Shown here one piece after another: positions 32,686 to 40,998 of a DNA stretch of 64,000 nucleotides; the stretch's first letter is position 1; each line of letters begins with the position of its first letter. The DNA lies in contig NZ_CP022655.2 in assembly GCF_002243345.2 (NCBI RefSeq), forward strand, positions 2,110,501-2,174,500, written 5' to 3'. The position numbers were made by a program, and so were the translations under genes. The stretch is from Paenibacillus sp. RUD330 (GTDB lineage Bacteria; Bacillota; Bacilli; Paenibacillales; Paenibacillaceae). A model generated the notes under the pieces. It did no database searches. It saw only the letters and a list, made by a program, of their open reading frames with translations, and was not told the DNA's origin.

Positions 32686-33786
32686 TTAATGGAATGAAGC
32701 CTGAAGCGCCTTCTCCAGCTTCTCCAGCACCGCCTGGTTCTCCTCCGGCCGGCCGATCGTGATCCGCAGCCAGGTCGGCATCTCGAAGTCTCGTCCCGGA
32801 CGCACGAGAATGCCCTCCTGCAGCAGCCGGTCGAATACGGGACCGCTGTCGCGGCCGAGATTCACCATGACGAAGTTGGTCTCGCTGGGCAGGCAAGGCA
32901 GGCCGAGAAGCTCGAAAGCCTCATAATAACGCTGTTTTTCGCTGCGGTTGTTGTCCAGCACCGCCTGCAGGAAGGGTTCGTCATCGAGGCTTGCCGCCGC
33001 CGCGGCTTCGGCCAGGATGCCCAGATTGGGCGGCACCCGCAGCCGGTTCAGCGCCGCCGCGGCATCTGCCGCAGCTATGGCGTAGCCGATGCGCAGGCCG
33101 GCCAGTCCGTAGGCTTTGGAGAATGTCCTGAGCACGGCTATGTTCGGATAACGTCCGGTCAGGAGGGAGGTGTCCGGCTCATCGCCACGCTCCGCGTATT
33201 CCCGGTAGGCTTCGTCCAGCACGACGAACACATGCGGAGGCACGCGGTCCAGGAATCGCTGCAGCTCCTTGGCTGTGAAGTACGAGCCGGTAGGGTTGTT
33301 GGGATTGCACAGCCAGATGAGGCCGGTGGAAGGGGTGATTCTCCGCTCGACCTCTTCGAGATCGATGGCATGATTCCGCAGCGGGACCGTGACGGGCAAG
33401 CCGCCGGCCGCCAGCGTCGCGACCCGGTACCAGCCGAAGGACGGGGACGGAAGGAGAGCTTCTTCACCGGGCGCGAGGAACGTATAGGCGGCGAGCGACA
33501 ACAGCTCGAAGGAGCCGTTGCCGAAGACGAGCTGATCCGGCTGAGTCCCCAGCTTCGCGGCCAGCTTGCTTCTCAGGCCGGAGGCCTGGCTGTCCGGATA
33601 CAGGTAAAGGCGGGATACGGAATTTTGAATGGCGGCGGCTGCCAGCGGGGAGAAGCCGAGCGTATTTTCGTTGGCGGCCAGCCGAATTTCGGGAAGCCTT
33701 CCTTGACCGTTGGCTTCGGAAGCGGGCTTGGCCGGCAAAAAGGCTGGAATGCCTTGCAGTTCTTTTCTCAAAGGGTAAGCGCACAT
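32686..33786 (-). CDS. HisC-like PLP aminotransferase
   Basis: A 366-residue class I/II aminotransferase of the histidinol-phosphate type. AANENTLGFSP (about 37-47), the PLP-phosphate motif GNGSFELLS near 89-97, LCNPNNPTGS near 158, DEAYREYA near 193 and the PLP lysine in TFSKAYGLAGLRIGYA near 219. It may act on histidinol phosphate or aromatic or other amino acids; no other his genes are present. It is the last gene of the SsuABC-containing operon, so it may serve that pathway. Confidence 0.87.
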   Translation of the reverse strand: MCAYPLRKELQGIPAFLPAKPASEANGQGRLPEIRLAANENTLGFSPLAAAAIQNSVSRLYLYPDSQASGLRSKLAAKLGTQPDQLVFGNGSFELLSLAAYTFLAPGEEALLPSPSFGWYRVATLAAGGLPVTVPLRNHAIDLEEVERRITPSTGLIWLCNPNNPTGSYFTAKELQRFLDRVPPHVFVVLDEAYREYAERGDEPDTSLLTGRYPNIAVLRTFSKAYGLAGLRIGYAIAAADAAAALNRLRVPPNLGILAEAAAAASLDDEPFLQAVLDNNRSEKQRYYEAFELLGLPCLPSETNFVMVNLGRDSGPVFDRLLQEGILVRPGRDFEMPTWLRITIGRPEENQAVLEKLEKALQASFH

Positions 33787-33834
33787 CTCGAATGTACCTC
33801 CTCGTCGCGGGTTGCTCGAACCGGCGAAGGTTGA

Positions 33835-34911
33835 TCAGCAGATGGACAGCGGGCCTGCAGCGGACGAGGCCGGGCGGGTGTCCCACACGGCGGAAGGAGC
33901 CTCCCTCCGGAGTATGGGGGCCACTTCGGCGGCGAACCACTGCAGCTGCTCGCGCTGCTCGCCGGCCGACAAGCCGTCGACGCTGAGGCCGAGCACCTGG
34001 TTGCCGAACGCCTCGCGATACTTCAGGATTTTCTCGATGACGCTGTCCGGGCTGCCGACCAGAATCGGGCCGTTGCGGATATTGTCCTCCAGGTCGGTGA
34101 AGGGAGACTGGTTGTGCCTGGCTGAATCGGTTCCGCTGAAGAGCTCGTAATACGGCTTGTAGCGCCGGATGGCCTCTTCCTTGGTAGCGGCGAGGTAGAT
34201 GCTGCCCGCACCGGCGCCGACGACAGCCTTCTCCGGAGGATGGCCGTAATGGGCGAGCCGTTCCCGGTAATGGTCGATGAGATCCTTGTACTTCTGCAGG
34301 TGGTGAAAGGAATTCGACGAAAAGATCGGCTCGCCGGCTTGCGCGGCCAGCTCCGTCGAGAGCGGGCTCGATGCGCTTCCATGCCAGATCGGAATCGATC
34401 CGCCGAACGGCCGGGGCTGTGTCGTCACTCCGTCGAGAGGGGGGCGGTACTTGCCCGTCCAGACGACGTCCTCCTCGCTCCAAAGCCTCTTCAGCAGCGA
34501 ATAGCGCTCCGCCAGCGACTCCCACTGCTCCTCCGGCGGAACGCCGAACAGAGGATAGTGGCGGGGATCGTTGCCTTTGCCGATGATCAGCTCCAGCCTG
34601 CCGCCGCTGAGCTGGTCGACCGTGGCGTAATCTTCGGCGACGCGCACGGGATCCAGCACGCTGAGCACGGATACGGTCGTCAGCAGCCGGATCGCGCGGG
34701 TGCGGCCGGCGATGGCTGTCAGCAGCACGGCGGGGGAGGAGCTGAGAAACGGAGCGCCATGCCTCTCGCCGACACCGTAGGCTTCAAAGCCGAGCGTCTC
34801 GGCAAGCTCCGCCTGGCGGATGATTTGATCGAACTTCTGCTTGGGCGTCAGCTGCTCCCCGGTAAGGGCGTGGGGAAGATTCATGACCAGGCTGAACCAT
34901 GCGAATTTCAT
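33835..34911 (-). CDS. LLM-class flavin-dependent monooxygenase
   Basis: A 358-residue luciferase-like TIM-barrel flavoprotein: GVGERHGAPFLSSSPAVLLTAIAGRTRAIRLLTTVSVLSVLDPVRVAEDYATVDQLSGGRLELIIGKG matches the family core that binds reduced FMN. It probably uses oxygen to cleave a C-S, C-N or related bond. No flavin reductase is adjacent. Start at 34911 has GAGGAG upstream. It lies between the GNAT and HisC-like genes in the sulfonate-type operon. Confidence 0.87.
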   Translation of the reverse strand: MKFAWFSLVMNLPHALTGEQLTPKQKFDQIIRQAELAETLGFEAYGVGERHGAPFLSSSPAVLLTAIAGRTRAIRLLTTVSVLSVLDPVRVAEDYATVDQLSGGRLELIIGKGNDPRHYPLFGVPPEEQWESLAERYSLLKRLWSEEDVVWTGKYRPPLDGVTTQPRPFGGSIPIWHGSASSPLSTELAAQAGEPIFSSNSFHHLQKYKDLIDHYRERLAHYGHPPEKAVVGAGAGSIYLAATKEEAIRRYKPYYELFSGTDSARHNQSPFTDLEDNIRNGPILVGSPDSVIEKILKYREAFGNQVLGLSVDGLSAGEQREQLQWFAAEVAPILRREAPSAVWDTRPASSAAGPLSIC

Positions 34912-34925
34912 GCGGCATCTCCTCG

Positions 34926-35399
34926 TTATCCGGCCTGATTGACGGCGACATCCTTCTGGAAGGCGAGCACTTCTTCCCATTCGCCATGGAAGCGGGGAAT
35001 GCGGTAGTAGCCCGAGCGTTCATAGAGGGCGGCCGCTTCCGGCTGCAGAGGACCGGTCTGCAGCTTGATGCTCCGGTAGCCGAATTCGGCCGCGAGCCTC
35101 TCCAGCTCATCCATGATGGCGAGCGCCACGCCTTGGCGGCGGTATTCGGGACGGGTGTACACCCGCTTGACCTCTACCGAATGCTCGTCGAGCGGCCGCA
35201 GCGCCCCGCATCCGGCGGGAATGCCGCCGATGCGGGCGACGACAAGCGCCGCCTTAGGGTGATCGAGGTCGGCGGGCTTGAAGCCTGCCGATCCGTCCTC
35301 GACCTGATAAAGGGCGGCGAGCTCGGCGCTCAGTTCCGAGATGAGCCGTTCCGCATCGGGGGAGTAAATGCTTTCCGCGGCTGCTGTCAATGTTGGCAT
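34926..35399 (-). CDS. GNAT-family N-acetyltransferase
   Basis: A 157-residue acetyltransferase with the acetyl-CoA pyrophosphate motif RRQGVALAIMDELERLA (R/Q-x-x-G-x-A variant) at about 87-103 and VKRVYTRPEYRRQG before it. The final strand ALYERSGYYRIPRF is typical. It probably N-acetylates an amine. In Bacillus the ytmI operon also combines GNAT, LLM monooxygenase and ABC uptake genes for sulfur compounds, which hints at a similar role here. Position: 14 bp before the LLM gene. Confidence 0.87.
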   Translation of the reverse strand: MPTLTAAAESIYSPDAERLISELSAELAALYQVEDGSAGFKPADLDHPKAALVVARIGGIPAGCGALRPLDEHSVEVKRVYTRPEYRRQGVALAIMDELERLAAEFGYRSIKLQTGPLQPEAAALYERSGYYRIPRFHGEWEEVLAFQKDVAVNQAG

Positions 35400-35442
35400 G
35401 CCTGGATTCCTGCCTTTCGAAGGTAAGGTATGGATGATGATC

Positions 35443-36246
35443 TCAGATGGAATAGCTCAGCTTGCGCTGCGCGGCAGAGGGAAGCCGCTCCTCCTTGCGG
35501 CCGAGCACCTTGCCCAGAATCAGATTCTCATAATAGGCGAACCCGCTGTCTCTTTCCCGGGGCCGCCCGAGCTCGATGGAAATATCCAAGGCGACTCGGC
35601 CTTCCTCGATCAGCAGCACCCGGTCGGCGAGGGCGACAGCCTCGCTGACGTCATGAGTGACGAGAATCGTCGTGAAGCCCGATTCGGCCCAGAGCGACTC
35701 GATCAGGCTCTGCATCTCGATCCGGGTCAGGGCGTCGAGCGCGCCGAGCGGCTCGTCGAGCAGCAGCAGCCGGGGCCGGCTGGCCAGCGCGCGGGCGAGA
35801 GCGACCCGCTGCCTCTGGCCGCCGGATAGGACGGAGGGCCAGTCCTGCCCGCGGGAAGCGAGGCCGACCTGACGAAGGGCGTCCAAGGCCGTTTCCCGGT
35901 CGGTGCCAGCGGCAAGCCTCACATTGTCGAGCACGGACTTCCAGGGAAGCAGCCGGGCTTCCTGGAACAGGAAGCGGATGTATTCTTCCACGCCTGAGAC
36001 AGCAGGCTCCTCCCAGGATATGTCTCCCTCCGTCGGCTGCTGAAGCCCCGCGACAAGCCGGAGCAGCGTGCTTTTCCCGCAGCCGCTGCGCCCGACGACC
36101 GCTACGAATTCGCCTGGATTCACCGACAGGCTCAGCTCCGACAGCACCGGCCTTCCGTCGAACGACATCCCGAGCCGGTTAAGATCGAACCCGATTCCGT
36201 TCTTTTCTGCATGGGCCAATCCGGCCGCCTCCTTAACGGGGAACAT
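35443..36246 (-). CDS. ssuB: Sulfonate/nitrate-type ABC ATPase (SsuB-like)
   Basis: A 267-residue ATPase: Walker [10 protein letters not shown] (about 52-60), Q-loop [20 protein letters not shown], signature [16 protein letters not shown], Walker [14 protein letters not shown]-loop VTHD. The R-LLPW-NV pattern is characteristic of SsuB/TauB/NrtD ATPases. Its start lies inside the end of the permease gene (14-bp overlap). It energises uptake by the SsuA/SsuC pair. Confidence 0.9.
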   Translation of the reverse strand: MFPVKEAAGLAHAEKNGIGFDLNRLGMSFDGRPVLSELSLSVNPGEFVAVVGRSGCGKSTLLRLVAGLQQPTEGDISWEEPAVSGVEEYIRFLFQEARLLPWKSVLDNVRLAAGTDRETALDALRQVGLASRGQDWPSVLSGGQRQRVALARALASRPRLLLLDEPLGALDALTRIEMQSLIESLWAESGFTTILVTHDVSEAVALADRVLLIEEGRVALDISIELGRPRERDSGFAYYENLILGKVLGRKEERLPSAAQRKLSYSI

Positions 36247-37015
36247 AGGTCGGGTTCCATTTCAGGAACCGCTTTTCAAGCCGCTTGGCGAGGCTGTCGG
36301 ACAGCTTGCCGAGCAGGGCGTAGATGACGATGCTGAGCACAATGACGTCCAGCTGGAAAAATTCCCTCGCGTTCATGGCCATGTATCCGATGCCGGCATC
36401 CGCGGCGACCGTCTCCGCGACGATGAGGACAAGCCAGGTGATGCCTAAGGCGTACCGGATGCCGACGAGAATCGATGGCAGGGCTCCCGGCAGCACGATA
36501 TGAACGTACAAGGAGCGCCTGCTCATCCGGTAGACCCTGCCCATCTCGACCAGACCGGGATCGACCGAGCGGATGCCATGGAACGTATTGAGATAGACCG
36601 GGAAAAAGACGCCGAGCGATACCAGAGCAAGCTTGATCTCCTCGCCGATGCCGAACCAGATGATGAACAAGGGGAGGAGTGCGAACAGCGGGATGTTGCG
36701 GATCATCTGGATCGAGGAATCCGTCGCCTTCTCCGCGATTTTGGACAGGCCGTTCATCAGCCCGAGGGCGAAGCCGATTCCGCTGCCGATGAGGAATCCG
36801 AGCATGGCCCGCATCGCGCTGATGCCGAGATTGTGCAGAAGCACGCCGCTGCGGATCGTATCGCCTAGCGTATCCGCTACGCGCAGAGGCTGAGGGAGGG
36901 TGCGCTCCGCAATCCAGCCCGCTGACGTGGAGATCTGCCAGAGGGCAAGGACGAGGACGGGAAGCGTCCAGGGGAGAATGCTGTCGCGCCAGCGCGAGGA
37001 GGCCGGACGGTTCAT
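36233..37015 (-). CDS. ssuC: Sulfonate/nitrate-type ABC permease (SsuC-like)
   Basis: A 260-residue inner-membrane permease of the SsuC/TauC type with six predicted helices and the EAA-like loop [40 protein letters not shown] at about 160-199. [20 protein letters not shown] is the usual signature of this group. Start chosen at 37015, preceded by AAAGGAGG about 12 nt upstream; the frame continues further up but overlaps ssuA. Confidence 0.9.
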   Translation of the reverse strand: MNRPASSRWRDSILPWTLPVLVLALWQISTSAGWIAERTLPQPLRVADTLGDTIRSGVLLHNLGISAMRAMLGFLIGSGIGFALGLMNGLSKIAEKATDSSIQMIRNIPLFALLPLFIIWFGIGEEIKLALVSLGVFFPVYLNTFHGIRSVDPGLVEMGRVYRMSRRSLYVHIVLPGALPSILVGIRYALGITWLVLIVAETVAADAGIGYMAMNAREFFQLDVIVLSIVIYALLGKLSDSLAKRLEKRFLKWNPTYVPR

Positions 37016-37032
37016 GGCTGCCAAGGCCTCCT

Positions 37033-38088
37033 TTACTTGATTTCCGATGCGAACGCATCGCTGAAGAACGAGCTCACATCCACTTTGGCTTTCAACAGGC
37101 CGACGGTCTGCAGCGCATCCGCCACATCCTGATTGGACGCGATCGCTTCCGGCGTGACCGGAAGCACCTTGGACGGACGCTGGGCCTCGCCTTCCTCCAG
37201 CGTCTTCAGCGCCGTCGCCGCATCCTGATGGGTGGCGGCGGCCGTGATCTCCGCCCATTTCTCCTTGTTCTCGCGCGTCCATTCCTGATAGCGGTTCAAG
37301 CGGTTCAGGAAGTCGGCGATCGCGGCATGCTTGCCTGGATCCGCAATCGCGGCCGGAGTCGCTTCGATCGGGAAATTGCCGGAGAGGATATCCTTCGCGC
37401 TGGCGAGAGTCGACGCTCCATTCTCATGCGCCGCAATGATGGAGTTCCCGTAGCTTGCCAGCGCGTCGACCTTGCCGCTGAGCAGGGCGCTGAGCCCGTC
37501 GGCGGTGGACAGCTCCACCGGCTGGATGTCGCTCCACGTCAGCCCGGCCTCCTGGAGAATCTTGAGCAGGAAGTAATGAGCCGTCGTCGCTTTGACGAAT
37601 GCGACTTTCTTTCCCTTGAGATCGGCGGGCTGCTTGAGCGCGGAGCCTTTGGGCACGACGACCTCCTGGTTCAGCGTATTGGAATTGCTGAGGGCGATGA
37701 TCTTGAAATTGCCGCCGCCGGCGGATTGGGAGGCGAAGATCGGCGGGATCTCGCTCGTCTGGGCGACATCGAGATGATCGGCCGCGATCGCTTCCAGCTG
37801 CAGGTTGCCTCCCTGGAACACGCTGAACTCGATCTTGTACGGTGTGTCGTCGACGCCCGCGGCCTTGAAGCCTTGCTCCAGGCTTGCCCAGCCGGTCTGT
37901 CCCACCCGCAGGGTGATATGGCCCAGATCGATTTGCGAGCCGGTTGAAGACAGCGCCGCCGGTCCGGGAGTGGATGGATGGCCGGCGCCGGCGGCGGAGC
38001 CGCTGCCCGAAGCCGCGCAGCCTGCCAAGGCTGCCGAGAGCAGGAGTACAGGGAGAAGCTTGATGGTCAGGTTGGACCGGTTGGCCAT
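37033..38088 (-). CDS. ssuA: Sulfonate-type ABC substrate-binding lipoprotein (SsuA-like)
   Basis: A 351-residue lipoprotein: signal peptide with lipobox ALAGC (about residues 20-24), then a Gly/Ser/Pro linker, then a NMT1/THI5-like binding domain (ITLRVGQTGWASLEQGFKAAG, GGNLQLEAIAADHLDVAQTSEIPPIFASQSAG, KGKKVAFVKATTAHYFLLK). The pattern fits aliphatic sulfonate, taurine or similar ligands. Located on the outer face of the membrane. Second gene of the seven-gene operon. Confidence 0.88.
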   Translation of the reverse strand: MANRSNLTIKLLPVLLLSAALAGCAASGSGSAAGAGHPSTPGPAALSSTGSQIDLGHITLRVGQTGWASLEQGFKAAGVDDTPYKIEFSVFQGGNLQLEAIAADHLDVAQTSEIPPIFASQSAGGGNFKIIALSNSNTLNQEVVVPKGSALKQPADLKGKKVAFVKATTAHYFLLKILQEAGLTWSDIQPVELSTADGLSALLSGKVDALASYGNSIIAAHENGASTLASAKDILSGNFPIEATPAAIADPGKHAAIADFLNRLNRYQEWTRENKEKWAEITAAATHQDAATALKTLEEGEAQRPSKVLPVTPEAIASNQDVADALQTVGLLKAKVDVSSFFSDAFASEIK

Positions 38089-38137
38089 GTTGGATCAATC
38101 CGCCTTTCGCGATGAAGGAATGGGGTGCAGCAGCCGG

Positions 38138-39253
38138 TTACGAGCCGGTCATGAGATTGGCTGCGGCCGTTCTGCCGATGGCATCCGCTCCGGCTATCGC
38201 CTGGGCGATACGGACAGGAGAGGCGTCGAAAGCGAGCGCTGCCTCGGCTTCTTCCGGAAGCTGGATGCCGGAGGCGATTTCCTGATGCGCCTTGAGCCGG
38301 GAAGGCTTGAAGCCGAGCTCCTCCAGCGTGACGGGAAGCCCGATCCGGCGGAACAGCGCGGCAAGCGGCACCGCTTCATCGGCTTTGCCCTCCAGAACGA
38401 GCTGCGACAGCAGGCCGAAGCCGACCTTTTCTCCATGCAGCGTGCCCTGCGTCTCCGGGAACCACGTCAGCCGGTCATGGATGGCATGCGCGAACGCCGC
38501 TCTGCGAACGCCGCTGTGGATGCTCCCTGCCAGTCCCGCCAGCACGATGACGGCATCGATGGTTTGGCTGAAGGCTTCGCCGACCGGAGGGGACAGGACA
38601 TCGACGGCTTCATATACCCGAGCCGAATGGGAGGTCAGCAGATCCAGCGCCAGGCGGGCGGCGTGAAGGCTCAGCTGAAGATCAAGGCCGGGCTGCCTGC
38701 CAGCCGGAGCATTCACGCCATGCTCATGCCATTTCACGATCGTGTCGGCGATGCCGGATGCGAGATAACGGCGAGGGGCTTGAGCGAGTACGCGGGCATC
38801 GGCCAGCACCAGCTCGGGAGAACGCGAGAGAGGCAAGTAGCCGGCGGAGCGTCCGGCGTCGTCATATAGAACGGCCAGGGCAGACCAGGCTGCGCAGGTC
38901 GCGGCAACGGTAGGGATCGCCAGCACGGGAAGGCCGAGCTTGTCTCCGACGGCCTTCGTCAGGTCAAGGACGGAGCCTCCGCCGATTCCGATCAGAAAGG
39001 AAGGATCGAGGCGCTCGGCCTCAAGGGTGTAACGGCCGATCTTCTCCTGGGTGCAGTAGCCTTTGAACGACAGCTTGGAGAATGGGATATGGGCTTCTCC
39101 GAGACGGGAGGCAAGCTGCGAGGATACGAGATCCCAGGCGGTGTTTCCGCTAATAATGACCGCGATCCGTCCCTCCCAGTCCTCCAGCAGGCCCTTCTGC
39201 TCCAGAAGGGCGGATTCGTTTCGATACAATAAGGGAGCTTTGATGGCGATCAT
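38138..39253 (-). CDS. Iron-containing alcohol/glycerol dehydrogenase-like protein
   Basis: A 371-residue Fe-ADH/glycerol dehydrogenase superfamily member resembling E. coli YbdH/HcxA: NAD motif IGIGGGSVLDLTKAVG at about 88-103, PTVAATCAAWSALAVLY near 117, and metal-ligand His in RRAAFAHAIHDRLT and TLHGEKVGFG; an acidic ligand is expected in SGIADTIVKW. It probably reduces an aldehyde or keto compound. First gene of the operon containing SsuABC, GNAT, LLM and HisC genes. Confidence 0.82.
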   Translation of the reverse strand: MIAIKAPLLYRNESALLEQKGLLEDWEGRIAVIISGNTAWDLVSSQLASRLGEAHIPFSKLSFKGYCTQEKIGRYTLEAERLDPSFLIGIGGGSVLDLTKAVGDKLGLPVLAIPTVAATCAAWSALAVLYDDAGRSAGYLPLSRSPELVLADARVLAQAPRRYLASGIADTIVKWHEHGVNAPAGRQPGLDLQLSLHAARLALDLLTSHSARVYEAVDVLSPPVGEAFSQTIDAVIVLAGLAGSIHSGVRRAAFAHAIHDRLTWFPETQGTLHGEKVGFGLLSQLVLEGKADEAVPLAALFRRIGLPVTLEELGFKPSRLKAHQEIASGIQLPEEAEAALAFDASPVRIAQAIAGADAIGRTAAANLMTGS

Positions 39254-39305
39254 GGGCTAACCTCCGATTCTTCCTGAAAGGAATGTGTTGCTGCGGTGGA
39301 ACCGC

Positions 39306-39355
39306 AAAAAGAGGCTGAAGCGGCAGCGATGCGTTGCTGCGAGCTCCAGCCTCCG
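39306..39355 (-). promoter_or_regulatory. Terminator-like hairpin in the operon leader
   Basis: On the minus strand GAGGCTG pairs with CAGCCTC, with an inner GCAGC/GCTGC stem, followed by TTTTT. It lies between the promoter at 39416-39445 and the first gene, so it could be an attenuator that decides whether the operon is transcribed. No known riboswitch or T-box aptamer is recognised in front of it. Confidence 0.6.
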
Positions 39356-39415
39356 GCGGTCCGGTCGGCTGACGGATTAAATCACAGTAATTAAGGTGGA
39401 ATAGTGTTGATTAGA

Positions 39416-39445
39416 AGTATAGGAGCGGCAGGGCGCTGCTGTCAA
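39416..39445 (-). promoter_or_regulatory. Sigma-A promoter of the sulfonate-type operon
   Basis: On the minus strand TTGACA (39445-39440) and TATACT (39421-39416) with an 18-bp spacer. The predicted start lies near 39409, followed by an AT-rich stretch that may hold an operator. Confidence 0.72.
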
Positions 39446-39514
39446 TTCATCCGGCGATAGAAAAGTCCGATTGAAACCCAATAAAAATCAATTCAAAAAA
39501 TAGACAGGAAAGTG

Positions 39515-39546
39515 TTGACATCACTTTATTCTTCATGTTATATTAT
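39515..39546 (+). promoter_or_regulatory. Promoter of tRNA-Leu copy 2
   Basis: TTGACA (39515-39520), 18-bp spacer, TATATT (39539-39544), about 15 bp before the tRNA. Confidence 0.72.
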
Positions 39547-39558
39547 TTCTTGTGATTC

Positions 39559-39645
39559 GCGGTCATGGCGGAATTGGCAGACGCGCTAGATTCAGGTTCT
39601 AGTGTCAGCAATGACGTGGAGGTTCAAGTCCTCTTGACCGCACCA
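39559..39645 (+). tRNA. tRNA-Leu (anticodon CAG), copy 2
   Basis: Base-for-base identical to the tRNA-Leu at 24558 over all 87 positions including the encoded CCA, but with different promoter and flanks. Anticodon CAG, long variable arm. It has its own terminator at 39661. Confidence 0.97.
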
Positions 39646-39660
39646 CCCTAAGAATAATCC

Positions 39661-39700
39661 AGCTCTTGAATCAGTCCTTGTGACGGTTCAGGAGCTTTTT
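39661..39700 (+). terminator. Terminator after tRNA-Leu copy 2
   Basis: AGCTC-TGAA pairs with TTCAGGAGCT followed by TTTTT. The stem resembles the terminator of copy 1 (GCTCTTGAA...TCAGGAGC), suggesting common descent of the tRNA units. Confidence 0.8.
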
Positions 39701-39898
39701 GTTTGATTGGGATCCGAAATGTGCCGGAGTTGGCGACATGGAGCGCCCATCCCATTTGCGAGTGTCGCATTGAGGAGGATGTCCCTTCATTCAAATGGGA
39801 ATCGAGCAGGAAATATAACCGACCAAGTTGAAATCGTTCCTTATTTTTCATATCAACTCCATTTGAAAAGGCCGAGGGAAAGCACCCTCGGCCTTTTT
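39701..39898. other. Gene-poor stretch with an orphan bidirectional terminator
   Basis: AAAAGGCCGAGGG (39866-39878) and CCCTCGGCCTTTTT (39885-39898) form a perfect 13-bp terminator with no obvious gene on either side. A minus-strand ORF of 67 codons (39851 to 39648) with GGAG 6 nt before its ATG runs through the tRNA terminator and matches nothing known. An unrecognised small RNA or peptide is possible. From 39899 to 40084 nothing is recognised. Confidence 0.35.
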
Positions 39899-40084
39899 GT
39901 TCGCTTATCGTTTGTTCGCTTGAATGTCTCCATTCAGGTTATCGGCCGAACCGAGGATTTTCCCGATCCGCCGTTTTCTGTTCCTGCAGCTCCCGATCCC
40001 CCGTTCGAGCGGCATTTCATGACCTGCTGCTTCAAGTCTTCCGGCGGCTTGAATGGGTACAAAAAAACTTGCCTCTCACTTTTA

Positions 40085-40110
40085 TAATATGACAGGATGT
40101 CGTCATATTA
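40085..40110. promoter_or_regulatory. Inverted repeat upstream of the SDR gene
   Basis: TAATATGAC and GTCATATTA are perfect 9-bp arms with an 8-bp spacer, 66 bp before the SDR start. A TATAAT (40083-40088) overlaps the left arm. The WYL-family regulator gene just downstream is a candidate binder. Confidence 0.55.
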
Positions 40111-40175
40111 CTCCATGTACACTGGTTGAGAAAAGTAGTTTTACATCCTAATCGAAAATCGGAGAGTGTGCAAAG

Positions 40176-40919
40176 ATGGAAAACGTAAAATCGAAAGTCG
40201 TTATTGTAACAGGGGCATCGAGCGGAATTGGAAAAGCAACGGCACTGCTGCTTGGTAAATACGGAGCAAAGGTAGTATTGGCAGCAAGAAGAGAAGAACT
40301 GATCCAGGCGATTGCTGAACAAATTAATCAGAGCGGGGGCAGCGCCGTATATGTCAAAACAAACGTCGCATCGGCAGCGGAGATGCAAAAGATGTCCCGA
40401 TACGCTTTAGAGCAATACGGAAAAATAGATGTATTGGTCAACAACGCCGGAATTATGCCATTATCTTATCTTCACGAGTTGAAAATTCAGGAATGGGAAA
40501 ACATGGTCGACGTCAATATAAAAGGCGTCTTATACGGGATTTCGGCGGTACTGCCTACGATGAGAGTACAGAAGTCGGGACATATAATTACGGTTTCCTC
40601 GGTTTCCGGATATCGGGTAGATCCCACTTCAGCCGTATACAGCGGCACCAAGTTTGCCGTCAGAGCGATTTCAGAGGGACTGCGGCAGGAAGAATCGCCC
40701 ATCTCCAATATCCGAACGACCATCATCTCTCCCGGAGTCACAGCCACGGAATTAACGGACTCCATCAGTAGTCCGGACGTCAAGAGCTGGGTGAGTGAAA
40801 TGAATCAGGTAGCCATTTCGCCGGAGAGCATTGCAAGAGCGATTGTATATGCGATTAATGAACCCGATCATACAAGCATCAATGAACTGATCGTCAGGCC
40901 GACTGTTCAGCCTACCTGA
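40176..40919 (+). CDS. SDR-family oxidoreductase (YdfG-like)
   Basis: A 247-residue classical short-chain dehydrogenase: NADP-binding TGASSGIGKATALLLGKYGAKVVLAARR at about 12-39, NNAGIMP near 88, catalytic Ser in VSSVSGY and Tyr/Lys in YSGTKFA near 151-155. Relatives include serine 3-dehydrogenase YdfG-type enzymes. Base composition is AT-richer than the neighbouring regions, as for the next two genes, suggesting separate acquisition. A palindrome lies upstream. Confidence 0.87.
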   Translation: MENVKSKVVIVTGASSGIGKATALLLGKYGAKVVLAARREELIQAIAEQINQSGGSAVYVKTNVASAAEMQKMSRYALEQYGKIDVLVNNAGIMPLSYLHELKIQEWENMVDVNIKGVLYGISAVLPTMRVQKSGHIITVSSVSGYRVDPTSAVYSGTKFAVRAISEGLRQEESPISNIRTTIISPGVTATELTDSISSPDVKSWVSEMNQVAISPESIARAIVYAINEPDHTSINELIVRPTVQPT

Positions 40920-40998
40920 TAATAAGCTTACGAATCAAGCTGGGAATGTCCTATATTAGGATTCCTTTATCGTCTACACTGCATAAGAGGTGATTGTG

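Noticed and set aside
39280-39320. GCGGTGGAACCGC on the plus strand resembles a T-box antiterminator.
   Set aside because: There is no downstream plus-strand aminoacid gene, no specifier stem, and the real terminator hairpin is on the minus strand.
24558-39645. Genomic island flanked by duplicated tRNA genes.
   Set aside because: No integrase, no short att repeat beyond the tRNA itself, and the genes inside look like ordinary chromosomal operons.
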